From Novibacillus thermophilus (lineage in GTDB: Bacteria; Bacillota; Bacilli; Thermoactinomycetales; Novibacillaceae), in NCBI RefSeq assembly GCF_002005165.1, contig NZ_CP019699.1, forward strand, positions 868,001 to 932,000: 64,000 bases of DNA. The letters run 5' to 3'. This document shows, in pieces, positions 1 to 8,748 of this stretch. The translations under genes and the position numbers were made by a program. Below the pieces are notes generated by a model, which worked only from the letters and a program-made list of their open reading frames with translations, did no database searches and was not told the origin of the DNA. Position 1 is the stretch's first letter, and each line of letters opens with the position of its first letter.

Positions 1-435
1 GTAAGGAGAGACCGGGTCTCCGTACATAGCCAAAAAGCTGCTGTGCAGCCACTGTTCGCGTTCAAGTCGTTTTTGTTTAAAAAAGTGCTCAATGTCGTCG
101 TTCATGTAGAGATATTGCTCTCTGAGTTGGATGATGACGACATTTTTTTGCCGCATTATTTCTTCAAATTGCTTTTGTAGCTGGCGGATAAATGTTTCCC
201 GAGGGCCTACGCCTTCGTCCTGTACAGAAAACATGTGCTGTTCAAGGCGTTCTGTATAATGCTTAAATATCGACAGGACGAGCTCTTCTTTGGAACGAAA
301 GTGCAAATAAAAGGAGCCTTTGGAAATGCCGCTGATGTCCGCAATTTCTTGTATCGTCGTTGCGTCCACTCCTTTTTTGGCGAACAGCTTCACAGCTGTT
401 TCTATAATGCTTTTTTTCTTCGCGTGCACGGGCAT
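1..435 (-). CDS. TetR/AcrR family transcriptional regulator (3' end off window)
   Basis: The frame is open from an ATG at 435 down to base 1, giving 145 codons without a stop, so the C-terminus lies outside the window. Residues about 5-50 form the TetR helix-turn-helix; the segment 'TTIQEIADISGISKGSFYLHF' region has the usual pattern (G-ISKGSFY-HF-SKEEL). The rest is the start of the helical ligand-binding domain, rich in charged residues. The start is supported by a GAAAGGGG Shine-Dalgarno just upstream. A 7-bp-arm palindrome lies about 30-50 bp upstream and probably serves as the operator. The ligand and targets cannot be read from the sequence; regulated genes probably lie beyond the left edge. 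Confidence 0.85.
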   Translation of the reverse strand, partial: MPVHAKKKSIIETAVKLFAKKGVDATTIQEIADISGISKGSFYLHFRSKEELVLSIFKHYTERLEQHMFSVQDEGVGPRETFIRQLQKQFEEIMRQKNVVIIQLREQYLYMNDDIEHFFKQKRLEREQWLHSSFLAMYGDPVSPY

Positions 436-466
436 TTCCCCTTTCTTCCAATTGACGTAAGGAAAA

Positions 467-486
467 GTGACTGGCCGGACAGTCAC
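467..486. promoter_or_regulatory. Probable TetR operator palindrome
   Basis: GTGACTG-GCCGGA-CAGTCAC is a perfect inverted repeat with 7-bp arms, upstream of the TetR-family gene. TGACT...AGTCA dyads are typical of TetR-family operators, so autoregulation is inferred. Confidence 0.6.
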
Positions 487-580
487 CCTTCTATAAAAAT
501 TAAGGTGCGCTGATTTTACATTATAAAAGCATGAAAGTTATTATAGACCTATGTGACCAATGAGTCAATCATTCAAATTG

Positions 581-613
581 AAAAAACCTAAACCCGCAAC
601 GTTCGGGTTTAGG
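581..613 (-). terminator. Intrinsic terminator of the M2-like peptidase gene
   Basis: Arms CCTAAACCCG (587-596) and CGGGTTTAGG (604-613) form a stem; on the minus strand it is followed by a T run (A run at 581-586 on plus). It lies just past the peptidase stop codon. Confidence 0.8.
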
Positions 614-634
614 GGGAAAGTACGTGACCGTCTG

Positions 635-2308
635 CTACTCTTTTGTGTCTTTTTTTGTCGGCGTCTTTTTTCTCGGGGCTTTTTTCTTTTTCGTTTCGAC
701 CAGTTGTTCCACAGTGCTGACCAAATAGTTGACGTGGTGGTCGGGATTTAACTTTTCACCGGTCGCCTTTTCCAACAGATCGTTCCACTGGTATTTTGCG
801 CCGTGCCGGAAGATATTTTCTTTCAAAAATTGTCCAACACCTTCGTGTTTGACCAAGTCGTCTCCGCCACTTCCGACTGTTTTTTCTATGGTCGTCCAGA
901 TTTGAGACGCCATCAATTCGCCCAGCAGGTAGTTTTGGTAGTAGACGGGGGCGACCGTAAAGTGGATTTTCGACGCCCAGTCCGGTTTATGACGGGCTTC
1001 CGGACACGGGACGAATTGGATCGTCTCGACGTAATGCCACCACCTCTTCGTCAAATCCTGGTCGGGGTTGGCGTACAAATCCCGTTCGAAGTAGACCATG
1101 ACGAGGCACCAGCGCAGAAGGATCAATTGGGCTAAAACGGCTTGTTTCGTGAGGTTGATCTTCATGTTCTCAGCGGTTTCTCCATCGATCCCGGCGTAAT
1201 GGGTCAACCAGGACACATTCTTCGTGAGACGGCCCATCATCATCGCGATGGACTCGGTGGAGGCGATGTGTGCCGGCTGTCGCAACACATAAGGCAGTGT
1301 CTCGTCGTGATATTTGTCGTAAACGGCGTGCCCCAGTTCGTGCAACAGAGTGCTCATCCACTTCTCGTTCGGCTGTAAATTACATACGATGCGCACGTCC
1401 CCTTCGCGGTCAATATCAGTGCAAAAGGCGTGCTGCTGTTTTTGATCCCGTTCGTACAGATCGCTTCGAGCCAGGATATCGGTTACATCGAAACCGATGG
1501 CTTTATAAAAGGCGGCGGCGATGTCTTCCAGCTTTTTATCCTGAAAGATGCGGTTCAAGTCGACGTCGAACACGTCAGGCGCCTCTTGGAAGAAAGGATC
1601 GACGTAATGCCAGTGGCGCAAACCTTCAGGGCGGAGGTCTTTGTAGCGGGAAGCGATAATTTTGTCCATTTCTCCTTTGATGTCAGCGTACGGCTGATCG
1701 GTTTTTTGCTTTAGTTCGTCCATTAGGGAAAACAGTTCACCTTCGTCGGTTTCCTGTACGGTCAGCATCATTTGGAAGAAATCGCGAAACCCGAGCTTGC
1801 GGGCAATGGCGTTGCGGTGTTTGACCAGTTCGATCAGTTTGTCGACAATTTTTTCGCCGATCTGTTTGCTGGCGTACCACGCTTCTTTCCGTTTATATGT
1901 ATCCGTTTCCGTTTCTAGAATTTGCCGGATCTCGTTGTCACTGATGGGTTTGCCTTGATACGTTGCGCGAAAGCGGGTAAAGGTGCTTTCGATTTCAGCC
2001 GTGCGCTGAACTAACTCGGCAATGTCTTCTTTCGGAATCTGATTGGGTAACGCTTCGTTGTACAGAAGAGTTATTTGACGGGCTATCACAGGGTCGGATA
2101 CTTCGCCGTCTTTTAACGTTTTCAACCGTTCAAACAGCTGTTCGTCTGCTAGTTTTTCTCGATACTGTTTTTCCAATTCGCTGTACTGTTGTTCGTATTG
2201 TTTGTCGCCAGTCGTCGTCGCTTTCCAGTAGGCGAGGGCGGCTCGTTTTTGCAAATCAGCCAGTTCCGGGACGAGGCGATCCAGCAGTGCTTGAGCTTGT
2301 TCGTCCAT
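635..2308 (-). CDS. M2-like zinc metallopeptidase (peptidyl-dipeptidase A family)
   Basis: A 557-residue cytoplasmic-looking protein without signal peptide. The zinc-binding HELGH motif is at about residues 323-327, with a downstream glutamate in TESIAMMMGRL (about 352) as the third ligand, as in gluzincins. The all-helical N-terminal half and spacing resemble the M2 (angiotensin-converting-enzyme-like) or M3 peptidyl-dipeptidase families; M2 is my preferred reading. It would release dipeptides or small peptides from C-termini. The C-terminus is a lysine-rich tail (KKKKAPRKKTPTKK). The ATG at 2308 is preceded by GGAGG 12 nt away; an in-frame TTG at 2329 overlaps that site and is less likely. 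The gene is monocistronic with a terminator at 581-613. Confidence 0.8.
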   Translation of the reverse strand: MDEQAQALLDRLVPELADLQKRAALAYWKATTTGDKQYEQQYSELEKQYREKLADEQLFERLKTLKDGEVSDPVIARQITLLYNEALPNQIPKEDIAELVQRTAEIESTFTRFRATYQGKPISDNEIRQILETETDTYKRKEAWYASKQIGEKIVDKLIELVKHRNAIARKLGFRDFFQMMLTVQETDEGELFSLMDELKQKTDQPYADIKGEMDKIIASRYKDLRPEGLRHWHYVDPFFQEAPDVFDVDLNRIFQDKKLEDIAAAFYKAIGFDVTDILARSDLYERDQKQQHAFCTDIDREGDVRIVCNLQPNEKWMSTLLHELGHAVYDKYHDETLPYVLRQPAHIASTESIAMMMGRLTKNVSWLTHYAGIDGETAENMKINLTKQAVLAQLILLRWCLVMVYFERDLYANPDQDLTKRWWHYVETIQFVPCPEARHKPDWASKIHFTVAPVYYQNYLLGELMASQIWTTIEKTVGSGGDDLVKHEGVGQFLKENIFRHGAKYQWNDLLEKATGEKLNPDHHVNYLVSTVEQLVETKKKKAPRKKTPTKKDTKE

Positions 2309-2496
2309 CGTTTCATCAGTCCTCCACAAGTTTCTCCACCGTTATTGTAGTGGAAAAACGATCGATTGGCTAGCAGCATGAGATTTTTTCTATCGGGAAT
2401 AATATGAGGTGAGCGTATTTGTCCACGACAGCAAAGGCTATTGGTGCTGTGGCAAGACGACAGGAGTCACAGCATTCGAGAGGAGGTGCAGAGGGA

Positions 2497-2754
2497 ATGG
2501 AAGGATCGGTGAGACCGTACTGTTGTCCGTCGTGTGGAACGAACCGCACCCGGTTCAACTTGATCGAACAAGTCGTGTCCCCTGTAAAGAAAGACCCCCA
2601 AAGCGGTGAAATTGTAGCGCGCGTGGCAGACGGTGATCCATTGCACTTGCCCTATCGCGGGGAAACGCTGCGCGTCCAGTGCGGGGTGTGCGGGTTGGTG
2701 GAACGTGAAGAGCGGTTTATTAAGACGGCGGAGCTGGCGGGTGGGATGCAGTAA
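2497..2754 (+). CDS. Small zinc-ribbon protein, unknown function
   Basis: An 85-residue protein with two cysteine pairs, CPSCG near residue 10 and CGVCG near residue 63, the arrangement of a zinc ribbon. The ATG at 2497 has a strong AGGAGGTG site 8 nt upstream. An in-frame TTG at 2419 behind GAGGTGAG would add 26 low-complexity residues; the downstream start looks better. No catalytic motif is visible. I do not recognise the family; a role in nucleic-acid or protein binding is only suggested by the fold. A short GC hairpin (2789-2803) lies downstream. Confidence 0.6.
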   Translation: MEGSVRPYCCPSCGTNRTRFNLIEQVVSPVKKDPQSGEIVARVADGDPLHLPYRGETLRVQCGVCGLVEREERFIKTAELAGGMQ

Positions 2755-2806
2755 TAAGGACACTTGAGGCGAAAACACACCCGCCTTCTGGGCGGCTTCT
2801 CGGGCA

Positions 2807-2929
2807 TTAAAAGAACGGCTTAAAGTCTATATCCACGCTAAGTCCAGCCGAAGGATGTGGGGCGTTCGTCACCTGCGTCTGGATGAAATTCTCCAGTATG
2901 ACGGTCGACTGGGCCGTTTGGGTGGACAT
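2807..2929 (-). CDS. Possible 40-residue peptide downstream of ABC exporter
   Basis: A short reading frame starting MSTQTAQST and ending SVDIDFKPFF, with no cysteines and a hydrophobic/aromatic C-terminus. It lies 76 bp beyond the last ABC-2 permease gene on the same strand, and is followed by a GC-rich hairpin (2789-2803) with a short T-rich stretch on the minus strand. No strong Shine-Dalgarno is visible upstream of the ATG. The amino-acid composition looks like a real peptide rather than random frame, but expression and function are unproven. Confidence 0.3.
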   Translation of the reverse strand: MSTQTAQSTVILENFIQTQVTNAPHPSAGLSVDIDFKPFF

Positions 2930-3005
2930 ATTGAGTGAAGTTTAGATTGCGAAAACGCGTTTCTCATTTTTTGTATCGACGAGAGTGGAAGAAATATAAG
3001 GATGT

Positions 3006-3638
3006 TTAAAATTCCTTTTGTTCATACAAACGGATGGAAATAGACCGAGAAATGAGAACGGCTGCTATCGTTATACCGCATAAACCAATGATTGCGGGAA
3101 TGGTGTACCGCTGCCATAAAATGGGCAACCCCCAAAAATCGTATGTGAACCCCGCAAAAAAAAGAATGGGGAAAACCGTAAAACAGAAGGCCATCAAGAC
3201 GATAAATGCCAACGTGATAAACGGCGTTCCCAATTTGAAATAGAGAGGAAAGTAAACGGCCGTGAAAAAAGCGACCGCCATGGCGGCTAAAAACAGATCT
3301 GTCAGTTGCCCGTCATGCCTCGTATCCACGAATAACGACGTCACTTTTCCGACTGCGATAAGCACGGCTCCGACAAACAAAGTGGACGCGTATTTGGACG
3401 TCACAATTTGCCGCCGCGTCACTGGCAAGCTGTTCAGAAGCACGTCAGTGTCGTTTTTATAGTCAGTCATATCCATTCCGATCGTAGAGAACCACGTCAT
3501 CATCACCGCAAACACGAGAGGGGTGAAAGGTCCCGTTTCGTTGTCCCAAAGAAAGGTCGGAGAAAGGAAAAGAACGGCACCCGCAATGAATAAGCCGGAG
3601 CGATTGCTGTAATAACGTTGGAGTAGTAAACTGGCCAT
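3006..3638 (-). CDS. ABC-2 type transporter permease
   Basis: A 210-residue integral membrane protein with about six hydrophobic segments, carrying the SLPVTRRQIVTSKY motif after the second segment that is typical of the ABC-2 permeases found in YtrA-regulated clusters (ABC2_membrane_5-like). The ATG at 3638 has GGAGG 9 nt upstream. It starts 14 bp after the end of a paralogous permease that has the same motif (SLPVTRRQVVLSKY), so the two probably form the membrane half of one exporter driven by the ATPase at 4289-5155. The exported substrate is unknown; related systems respond to cell-wall antibiotics. Confidence 0.8.
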   Translation of the reverse strand: MASLLLQRYYSNRSGLFIAGAVLFLSPTFLWDNETGPFTPLVFAVMMTWFSTIGMDMTDYKNDTDVLLNSLPVTRRQIVTSKYASTLFVGAVLIAVGKVTSLFVDTRHDGQLTDLFLAAMAVAFFTAVYFPLYFKLGTPFITLAFIVLMAFCFTVFPILFFAGFTYDFWGLPILWQRYTIPAIIGLCGITIAAVLISRSISIRLYEQKEF

Positions 3639-3652
3639 GTCAGGACCTCCTG

Positions 3653-4296
3653 CTAAAAGTTTTTTGTTTCGTAAATTCGGGTCGCTGTCCACCACGACAA
3701 AAGTAAGAGCAAGGTCGTCACTGTGAACAGGCCAAACGACCACTGAAGAACAGTGTACTGTTGCCACAAATCCAACAGGTAGCTCAAGACGTCCATGGCG
3801 TGCGGACTAATTTTCGACAAGCCAATAAAACCTGCAAAAAACATCGCCAAGGAGGCAAACAGCATAAACCGCGGCCCCGCCAGGAAGTAGAGCGGCAAGT
3901 AAATCGAAAGAAACGCGCCAATCCCGGCATAAGTCAAGATGAGTGCAACGATTGGTGGCGGAAAAAATTCGACAGACAGTACACTTTGCAACAAAATGTG
4001 GATCACGGCTAAAATAGCGGCCGACACAACTGAAAACAACGACAAAATGACGTATTTGGACAGGACTACTTGGCGTCGCGTCACAGGTAAGCTGTTGATC
4101 AGCATATTGCTGTCGTTTTTGAATTCAAACAGTGTCATGCTGACGGGAGCCAACCACAAGAACGGGATAGCGAACAAAGTCGGCGAAACCGGACCGAAGG
4201 TTAACAGGGCGGACAGAGCCCCCACAACATCATCCCTAAAATGACGATAAAAAATATCCGGTAAAGCATCCAATCTTTCTTCAGCAAACTACGCAC
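3653..4296 (-). pseudogene. ABC-2 permease, frameshifted in a G run
   Basis: The gene begins with GTG at 4296 (AAGGAGCG 6 nt upstream), giving VRSLLKKDWMLYRIFFIV, then runs out of frame at a five-G run (minus strand; C run at 4219-4223 on plus). Adding one G joins it to the remaining 190-odd residues, which hold the other membrane segments and SLPVTRRQVVLSKY. The start overlaps the ATPase stop by 8 bp, as expected in an operon. Either this is a recent 1-bp deletion or a base-calling error; the otherwise clean frame favours error or a very young mutation. Confidence 0.75.
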
Positions 4297-5155
4297 GTTG
4301 ACCGCTCCTTGCCGTAAACACCATGATCTCTTCCAGTGAAGGACGCTCAAAGACGACTTCGTCCCCAAACAGCGACCGTGCCTGTGCCGCATGACGCGTC
4401 AACCCCTCAAACCCGACCCCCGTTTCATGCAACCCGTCAAACACCCGCCGCGTATCTGCATCCAGCAGTTCTTTGGCTCCCTTCACAATCAGGTATTGCT
4501 CCAGAATGGTGTCTTTCTCCTCGCTGAAGACGATCCGGCCGTCGTAAATATATGTGACGTAATCGGCGATTCTCTCCAAATCTGAAGTGATGTGCGTGGA
4601 GAAGAAGATCGTTTTCTCCTCATCTTGAATGACTTCAGTCAATATATCGAGAATTTCACTGCGGAATACGGGGTCGAGCCCGGACGTCGGTTCGTCCATG
4701 ACGATCAAGTCGGCATTGTGAGACAGTGCGACGGCGAGGGCAAACTTTACTTTCATGCCTCGCGACAGTTGTTTGATCTTGCGTTTTGGCGGAAGGTTGA
4801 ATTTTTTTACATAGTGTTGAAAAGTGTGTTCGTCCCACCGTTTGTAAAAGGGGGCGATAACCTTCTTCATCGATTCAACACTCAAGTGATCGTAAAAATG
4901 GTTGTCGGCATAAACGAAGCCAATGCGTTCCTTGATCTCTTTTTCGTGCTTTACGTTGTCCATCCCGAATACGTCTATAGAACCTGAATCGGGCTTTATA
5001 AGATTCATGATCAGTTTGATTGTCGTTGTTTTTCCGGCGCCGTTTGGTCCGATGAACCCGGTAATAAACCCTTTTTTTATGGAGAAGGAGAGACGGTCCA
5101 AACTGAATCCGTCGAATGATTTGCTCACATGTGTCAACTTTACGGCGTCTTCCAT
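4289..5155 (-). CDS. ABC transporter ATP-binding protein (YtrB-like)
   Basis: A 288-residue ATPase with Walker A GPNGAGKTT near residue 38, signature LSRGMKVKFALA, Walker B DLIVMDEPTSGLDP and the switch histidine in FFSTHITSDLERIADY. The signature motif is LSRGM rather than LSGGQ, common in this subgroup. The start ATG overlaps the GntR stop codon by one base (TAATG), with AAGGAGG upstream, so translation is coupled to the regulator. It would energise the two permeases that follow. By analogy with ytrABCDEF it may be induced by cell-wall stress; the substrate is not known. Confidence 0.88.
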   Translation of the reverse strand: MEDAVKLTHVSKSFDGFSLDRLSFSIKKGFITGFIGPNGAGKTTTIKLIMNLIKPDSGSIDVFGMDNVKHEKEIKERIGFVYADNHFYDHLSVESMKKVIAPFYKRWDEHTFQHYVKKFNLPPKRKIKQLSRGMKVKFALAVALSHNADLIVMDEPTSGLDPVFRSEILDILTEVIQDEEKTIFFSTHITSDLERIADYVTYIYDGRIVFSEEKDTILEQYLIVKGAKELLDADTRRVFDGLHETGVGFEGLTRHAAQARSLFGDEVVFERPSLEEIMVFTARSGQRA

Positions 5156-5532
5156 TATAGGTCCTCCTTGTACAGCAGTTCCAGCATGTCTTTCAGTTCT
5201 TCCAGGCTGATATCCAGTGTTTTGCTTTCTGTCACCACTTCTGTCAGTTTGTCCTCAATCCACTTCAGCCGTTTTTCGCGGATCAAATCGCTGTTTTGCC
5301 CCGCGACGAACGATCCTTTGCCGACGACGGACGTGATAAAGCCCTCTTGCTCTAAATCTTCATACGCCCGTTTCGTCGTAATCACACTGATGTGCAAGTC
5401 TTTCGCCAGGGCACGAATAGAGGGAAGGGCGTCCCCTTCCTGCAGTTCCCCTTTGAAGATGCTTTGTTTGATTTGATTTTTAATTTGTTTGTATATCGGT
5501 TCTTTCGACGTATTGGAAATAATGATATTCAT
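5155..5532 (-). CDS. GntR family regulator, YtrA subfamily
   Basis: A 125-residue protein starting MNIIISNTSKEPIYKQIKNQ. Residues about 10-75 form the GntR winged helix (LPSIRALAKDLHISVITTKRAYEDLEQEGFI..VGKGSFV). The short C-terminal helical region is that of the YtrA group, too small for a metabolite domain. Start chosen at 5532 rather than an in-frame ATG at 5544 because homologues usually start at this point. It heads the ABC operon, and a palindrome overlapping its -10 box indicates autorepression. Confidence 0.88.
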   Translation of the reverse strand: MNIIISNTSKEPIYKQIKNQIKQSIFKGELQEGDALPSIRALAKDLHISVITTKRAYEDLEQEGFITSVVGKGSFVAGQNSDLIREKRLKWIEDKLTEVVTESKTLDISLEELKDMLELLYKEDL

Positions 5533-5569
5533 GCGGAACCCCATTAGGTGATAATATTGTATTTACCGT

Positions 5570-5606
5570 GTATATTCAATATATACAAACGAAAGGCTGC
5601 TGTCAA
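5570..5606 (-). promoter_or_regulatory. Promoter of the GntR-ABC operon with overlapping operator
   Basis: On the minus strand TTGACA (5601-5606) and TATATT (5578-5583) are separated by 17 bp. The dyad GTATAT-N5-ATATAC (5570-5586) covers the -10 box, an ideal place for a GntR/YtrA repressor. Confidence 0.7.
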
Positions 5607-5621
5607 GCCAATGTTTGAAAT

Positions 5622-5650
5622 TAAAAACCGCAGGCATTATGCGCCTGCGG
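5622..5650 (-). terminator. Terminator of ddh
   Basis: CCGCAGGC (5628-5635) pairs with GCCTGCGG (5643-5650); the minus-strand transcript then ends in a U run. It lies between ddh and the GntR operon promoter. Confidence 0.85.
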
Positions 5651-5675
5651 AACTGAAGTATGTTTTGTCATGTTC

Positions 5676-6581
5676 TCATACTAATCGCTTGATCAATTCT
5701 TCCCGGTCACCGTACATGAAATCAATAATCGGCACTTCAATCATCGTGTAGGCGCCGGGCTGTTGCTTGAACGTTGCGCGTGCCGCGGCCACAAGGACTT
5801 GTGACGTTAAGGCAGGGTTGTTGATCCGCATCTCGAAGTTGAACAGCTGGTTGTGGGTCGCACCGGAAACCCCTTTGCGCTCCATCGATACGCCGTGTCC
5901 CACATCAACCAGCTGCTGCACATCGTCGACTTGGATGACGTGTGTTTCGTCGTTGACGAAGTAAGGGTCGGCTAAAACTTTTTCTTTTACCGTTTCAAAG
6001 TCAGCGCCAGCTTCACACTCCACGTACACCATGCGGCGGTGAACCCCTGTACCTAGCGGGATCGTCATCGAGAGGGCGTCTTTCACACCGTCAATGGCTT
6101 TAACGGCGACAGAGTGTCCCATGCTCATCCCCGGCCCGAAATTCGTATACGTGACACCGCCGGGAGCCATGAACTCCAGCATGCTCCGGATCATGGAATC
6201 CGTTCCGGGGTCCCATCCGGCGGAAACAATGGCGACACTGCCGTGTCTCTTGGCGATGTCGTCTAATTTCCTTCGGACATCGGCGAGTTCGCCGTGTATG
6301 TCGTAACTGTCGACAGTATGAATCCCTTTGGACAAAATGTCGGATGCGTACTCTGGGGTGGTACGCGTCGGTGTGGCGAGGATCGCCGCTTCGACCCCTT
6401 CCAACTCGTCGATGGAAGTTGCGATCGGTACTCCGGCGAGTTCGGGTGGGACGTCCCGGGCGGAACGCGCGCGCCTCACAACGCCGGCCAATTCCATATC
6501 GGGAGCTCTGTTGAGGGCTTGTACCGCGTATTTTCCGATATTGCCGTAACCGACGACGGCGATTTTGTGGACTTTGTTCAT
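5676..6581 (-). CDS. ddh: meso-diaminopimelate D-dehydrogenase
   Basis: A 301-residue NADP-dependent dehydrogenase: N-terminal Rossmann motif VVGYGNIGK at residues 9-17, then the diaminopimelate-binding region ([50 protein letters not shown]). It converts tetrahydrodipicolinate directly to meso-diaminopimelate in a single step, feeding peptidoglycan and lysine. This enzyme has a patchy distribution in Bacillales. The ATG at 6581 follows GAGGAG by 9 nt. It stands alone, with a terminator just downstream. Confidence 0.92.
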   Translation of the reverse strand: MNKVHKIAVVGYGNIGKYAVQALNRAPDMELAGVVRRARSARDVPPELAGVPIATSIDELEGVEAAILATPTRTTPEYASDILSKGIHTVDSYDIHGELADVRRKLDDIAKRHGSVAIVSAGWDPGTDSMIRSMLEFMAPGGVTYTNFGPGMSMGHSVAVKAIDGVKDALSMTIPLGTGVHRRMVYVECEAGADFETVKEKVLADPYFVNDETHVIQVDDVQQLVDVGHGVSMERKGVSGATHNQLFNFEMRINNPALTSQVLVAAARATFKQQPGAYTMIEVPIIDFMYGDREELIKRLV

Positions 6582-6635
6582 ATTTCATCACTCCTCGAAC
6601 AAAATTTTAGCAGTATTACGTTAGGGGATAAAGTG

Positions 6636-6664
6636 TTGTTTTCATTTCAGGCAGGTCATATGAT
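6636..6664 (+). promoter_or_regulatory. Promoter of the PBP gene
   Basis: TTGTTT (6636-6641), 17-bp spacer, TATGAT (6659-6664), 27 bp before the PBP start codon. Confidence 0.5.
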
Positions 6665-6690
6665 AGTACATGGGAGGGGAGGACAAAAAA

Positions 6691-8748
6691 ATGTCAACAA
6701 CGACCAAAACATTGAAACGACGCAGTGCGTTTTTCACGATCGTCGCGGCGGGGCTTCTGCTGTTCAACGCTTGTTCCAAAGGGCCGACACCGGAAGAGAG
6801 TTTTCAGGCGTATGTCGCGGACTGGGAAGAGCAGGACTTTGCCGCGATGTACGGGCGACTGGCGACTGAATCGAAGGAAGCTATCACAAAGGATGATTTT
6901 GTCGAACGCTATGAAAACATTTATGCCGGTATCGAAGTACATAACCTGAAGATCCAAACGAATCCTCCGGAAGATTTGGAGCCGGACGAAAACGGAGAAG
7001 TCCGCATTCCGTTCGAACTCTCTATGGAGACGTTGGCCGGTCCGGTCACGTTTTCCTTTGAAGGGACACTCATCCAGGAAGAGCAGGGAGACGAGTCGGG
7101 TTGGTTTGTCAAATGGGATGAGCGCATGATCTTCCCGCAGATGGAACCCGGCGATAAAGTGCGTGCCAAGACGGTCAAAGCGGAACGGGGAGAAATCACG
7201 GATCGACACGGCAGTGGGCTCGCTGTGAACGGCACAGCCGTTGCCATCGGCATTGTGCCCGGACAGCTGGGAGATGACGGCGCGGAAGCTAAATCACAAC
7301 TGGCCGATGAACTGGGGATTTCCGTGGAAGAGATAGACAAAAAATTGGCTGCTGACTGGGTGCAGCCGGATCTGTTTGTCCCGATCGCCACATTGCCGCA
7401 AGGTGACGTCGAGCGCATCGCGGCGTTGATGGAGATTCCCGGCGTGACCAAACAAGATGTACCGGCACGCGTTTACCCGTACGGTGAGGCTGCCGCCCAC
7501 TTGACAGGCTATGTGGGCGAGATCACGGCAGAAGAGTGGGAAGAATTAAAAGAAGAAGGGTACCGCAAGGACGATGTTTTAGGGAAAAGCGGATTAGAGC
7601 AGGTGTTTGAAGAGCGACTCAGAGGGGAAGACGGCGGGGTCATTACGATCGAAAGTGAAGCCGGTGAGGAAAAGGAGGTCATCGCTGAGAAAGAACCGAG
7701 ACATGGAGAGGACATTCAGCTTACAGTCGACATGGTGCTACAGGAATCCTTGTACAACGAGATGAAAGGGGACGCAGGCACGGCTGTCGCCCTTCACCCG
7801 AAAACAGGTGAGGTGCTGGCACTGGTGAACAGCCCGGCATACGATCCGAACGCGTTTGTACTCGGCCTGTCAGGCGAACAGTGGGAGGAGTGGGAAGGCG
7901 ACCCGAAAAAACCGCTTCTTAATCGCTTTGCCCAGTTGTTTGCCCCCGGTTCAGCTTTTAAACCGGTGACGGCTGCCATCGGTTTGGAGGCGGGCGCCCT
8001 TCGACCGGAAGAGAAGCGGGAAATTTCAGGAAGGTCGTGGCAAGCGGATGCATCCTGGGGGAACTACACAGTCAGGCGCGTCACCGATCCCGGCAAACCG
8101 GTGAACCTGCGTGACGCCTTTGTCTATTCGGACAACATTTACTTTGCCCAAACGGCACTTGACATAGGGGAAGAAGCTTTCCTAGAAGGGGCCAAAGGGT
8201 TCGGAATTGGGGAGAAGATCCCGTTTGCCTACCCGGTTAAAGCCTCACAGTTGGCCGGAGAGGACGGCATTCAAAGCGAGGTTCAGCTGGCAGACACGGG
8301 ATACGGTCAAGGACAGGTGCTGATGAGTGCGCTGCACCTGGCACTGACATACACCCCTCTTGTCAATGGCGGAAATATGCTGGCGCCGCAACTGGAGAAG
8401 TCGGAAGGTGAGCCGGCGCAAGAAGTCTGGAAGGAGCAGGTGATTTCCGAAGAGACGGCCGAACTCATCTTGAGCGATTTAATCGATGTGGTTGAACACC
8501 CGAAGGGGACAGGCCGCGAGGCGAAAATTTCCGGTGTCACCATCGCCGGGAAAACGGGGACCGCTGAATTAAAGGAAAGCCAAGACGATGAGACGGGAAC
8601 GGAAAACGGCTGGTTCGTCGCCGTGGATACCGATGACCCATCACTCCTCATCGCGATGATGGTGGAAGACGTAAAAGATCGCGGCGGGAGCCACTACGTT
8701 GTGCCCAAGGTGAAAAAAGTGATGGGGGACTTTTTGCGTTCGGATTAG
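6691..8748 (+). CDS. Class B penicillin-binding protein with MecA-like N-terminal domain
   Basis: A 685-residue lipoprotein transpeptidase. The signal sequence ends in a lipobox with Cys28 (LLLFNAC). Residues about 35-150 are an NTF2-like MecA_N domain, then a PBP dimerisation domain to about 320, then the transpeptidase: catalytic SAFK at 421-424, SDN at 480-482 and KTGT at 621-624. This architecture is that of B. subtilis PbpC (PBP3) and staphylococcal PBP2a, which often bind beta-lactams weakly. It crosslinks peptidoglycan outside the membrane. The ATG at 6691 follows GGAGGGGAGG. The stop overlaps the convergent ytoQ stop by 4 bp, so there is no room for a separate terminator. Confidence 0.9.
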   Translation: MSTTTKTLKRRSAFFTIVAAGLLLFNACSKGPTPEESFQAYVADWEEQDFAAMYGRLATESKEAITKDDFVERYENIYAGIEVHNLKIQTNPPEDLEPDENGEVRIPFELSMETLAGPVTFSFEGTLIQEEQGDESGWFVKWDERMIFPQMEPGDKVRAKTVKAERGEITDRHGSGLAVNGTAVAIGIVPGQLGDDGAEAKSQLADELGISVEEIDKKLAADWVQPDLFVPIATLPQGDVERIAALMEIPGVTKQDVPARVYPYGEAAAHLTGYVGEITAEEWEELKEEGYRKDDVLGKSGLEQVFEERLRGEDGGVITIESEAGEEKEVIAEKEPRHGEDIQLTVDMVLQESLYNEMKGDAGTAVALHPKTGEVLALVNSPAYDPNAFVLGLSGEQWEEWEGDPKKPLLNRFAQLFAPGSAFKPVTAAIGLEAGALRPEEKREISGRSWQADASWGNYTVRRVTDPGKPVNLRDAFVYSDNIYFAQTALDIGEEAFLEGAKGFGIGEKIPFAYPVKASQLAGEDGIQSEVQLADTGYGQGQVLMSALHLALTYTPLVNGGNMLAPQLEKSEGEPAQEVWKEQVISEETAELILSDLIDVVEHPKGTGREAKISGVTIAGKTGTAELKESQDDETGTENGWFVAVDTDDPSLLIAMMVEDVKDRGGSHYVVPKVKKVMGDFLRSD

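Noticed and set aside
2419..2496. N-terminal extension of the zinc-ribbon protein from TTG 2419
   Set aside because: The downstream ATG has a much better ribosome site and the extension is low complexity.
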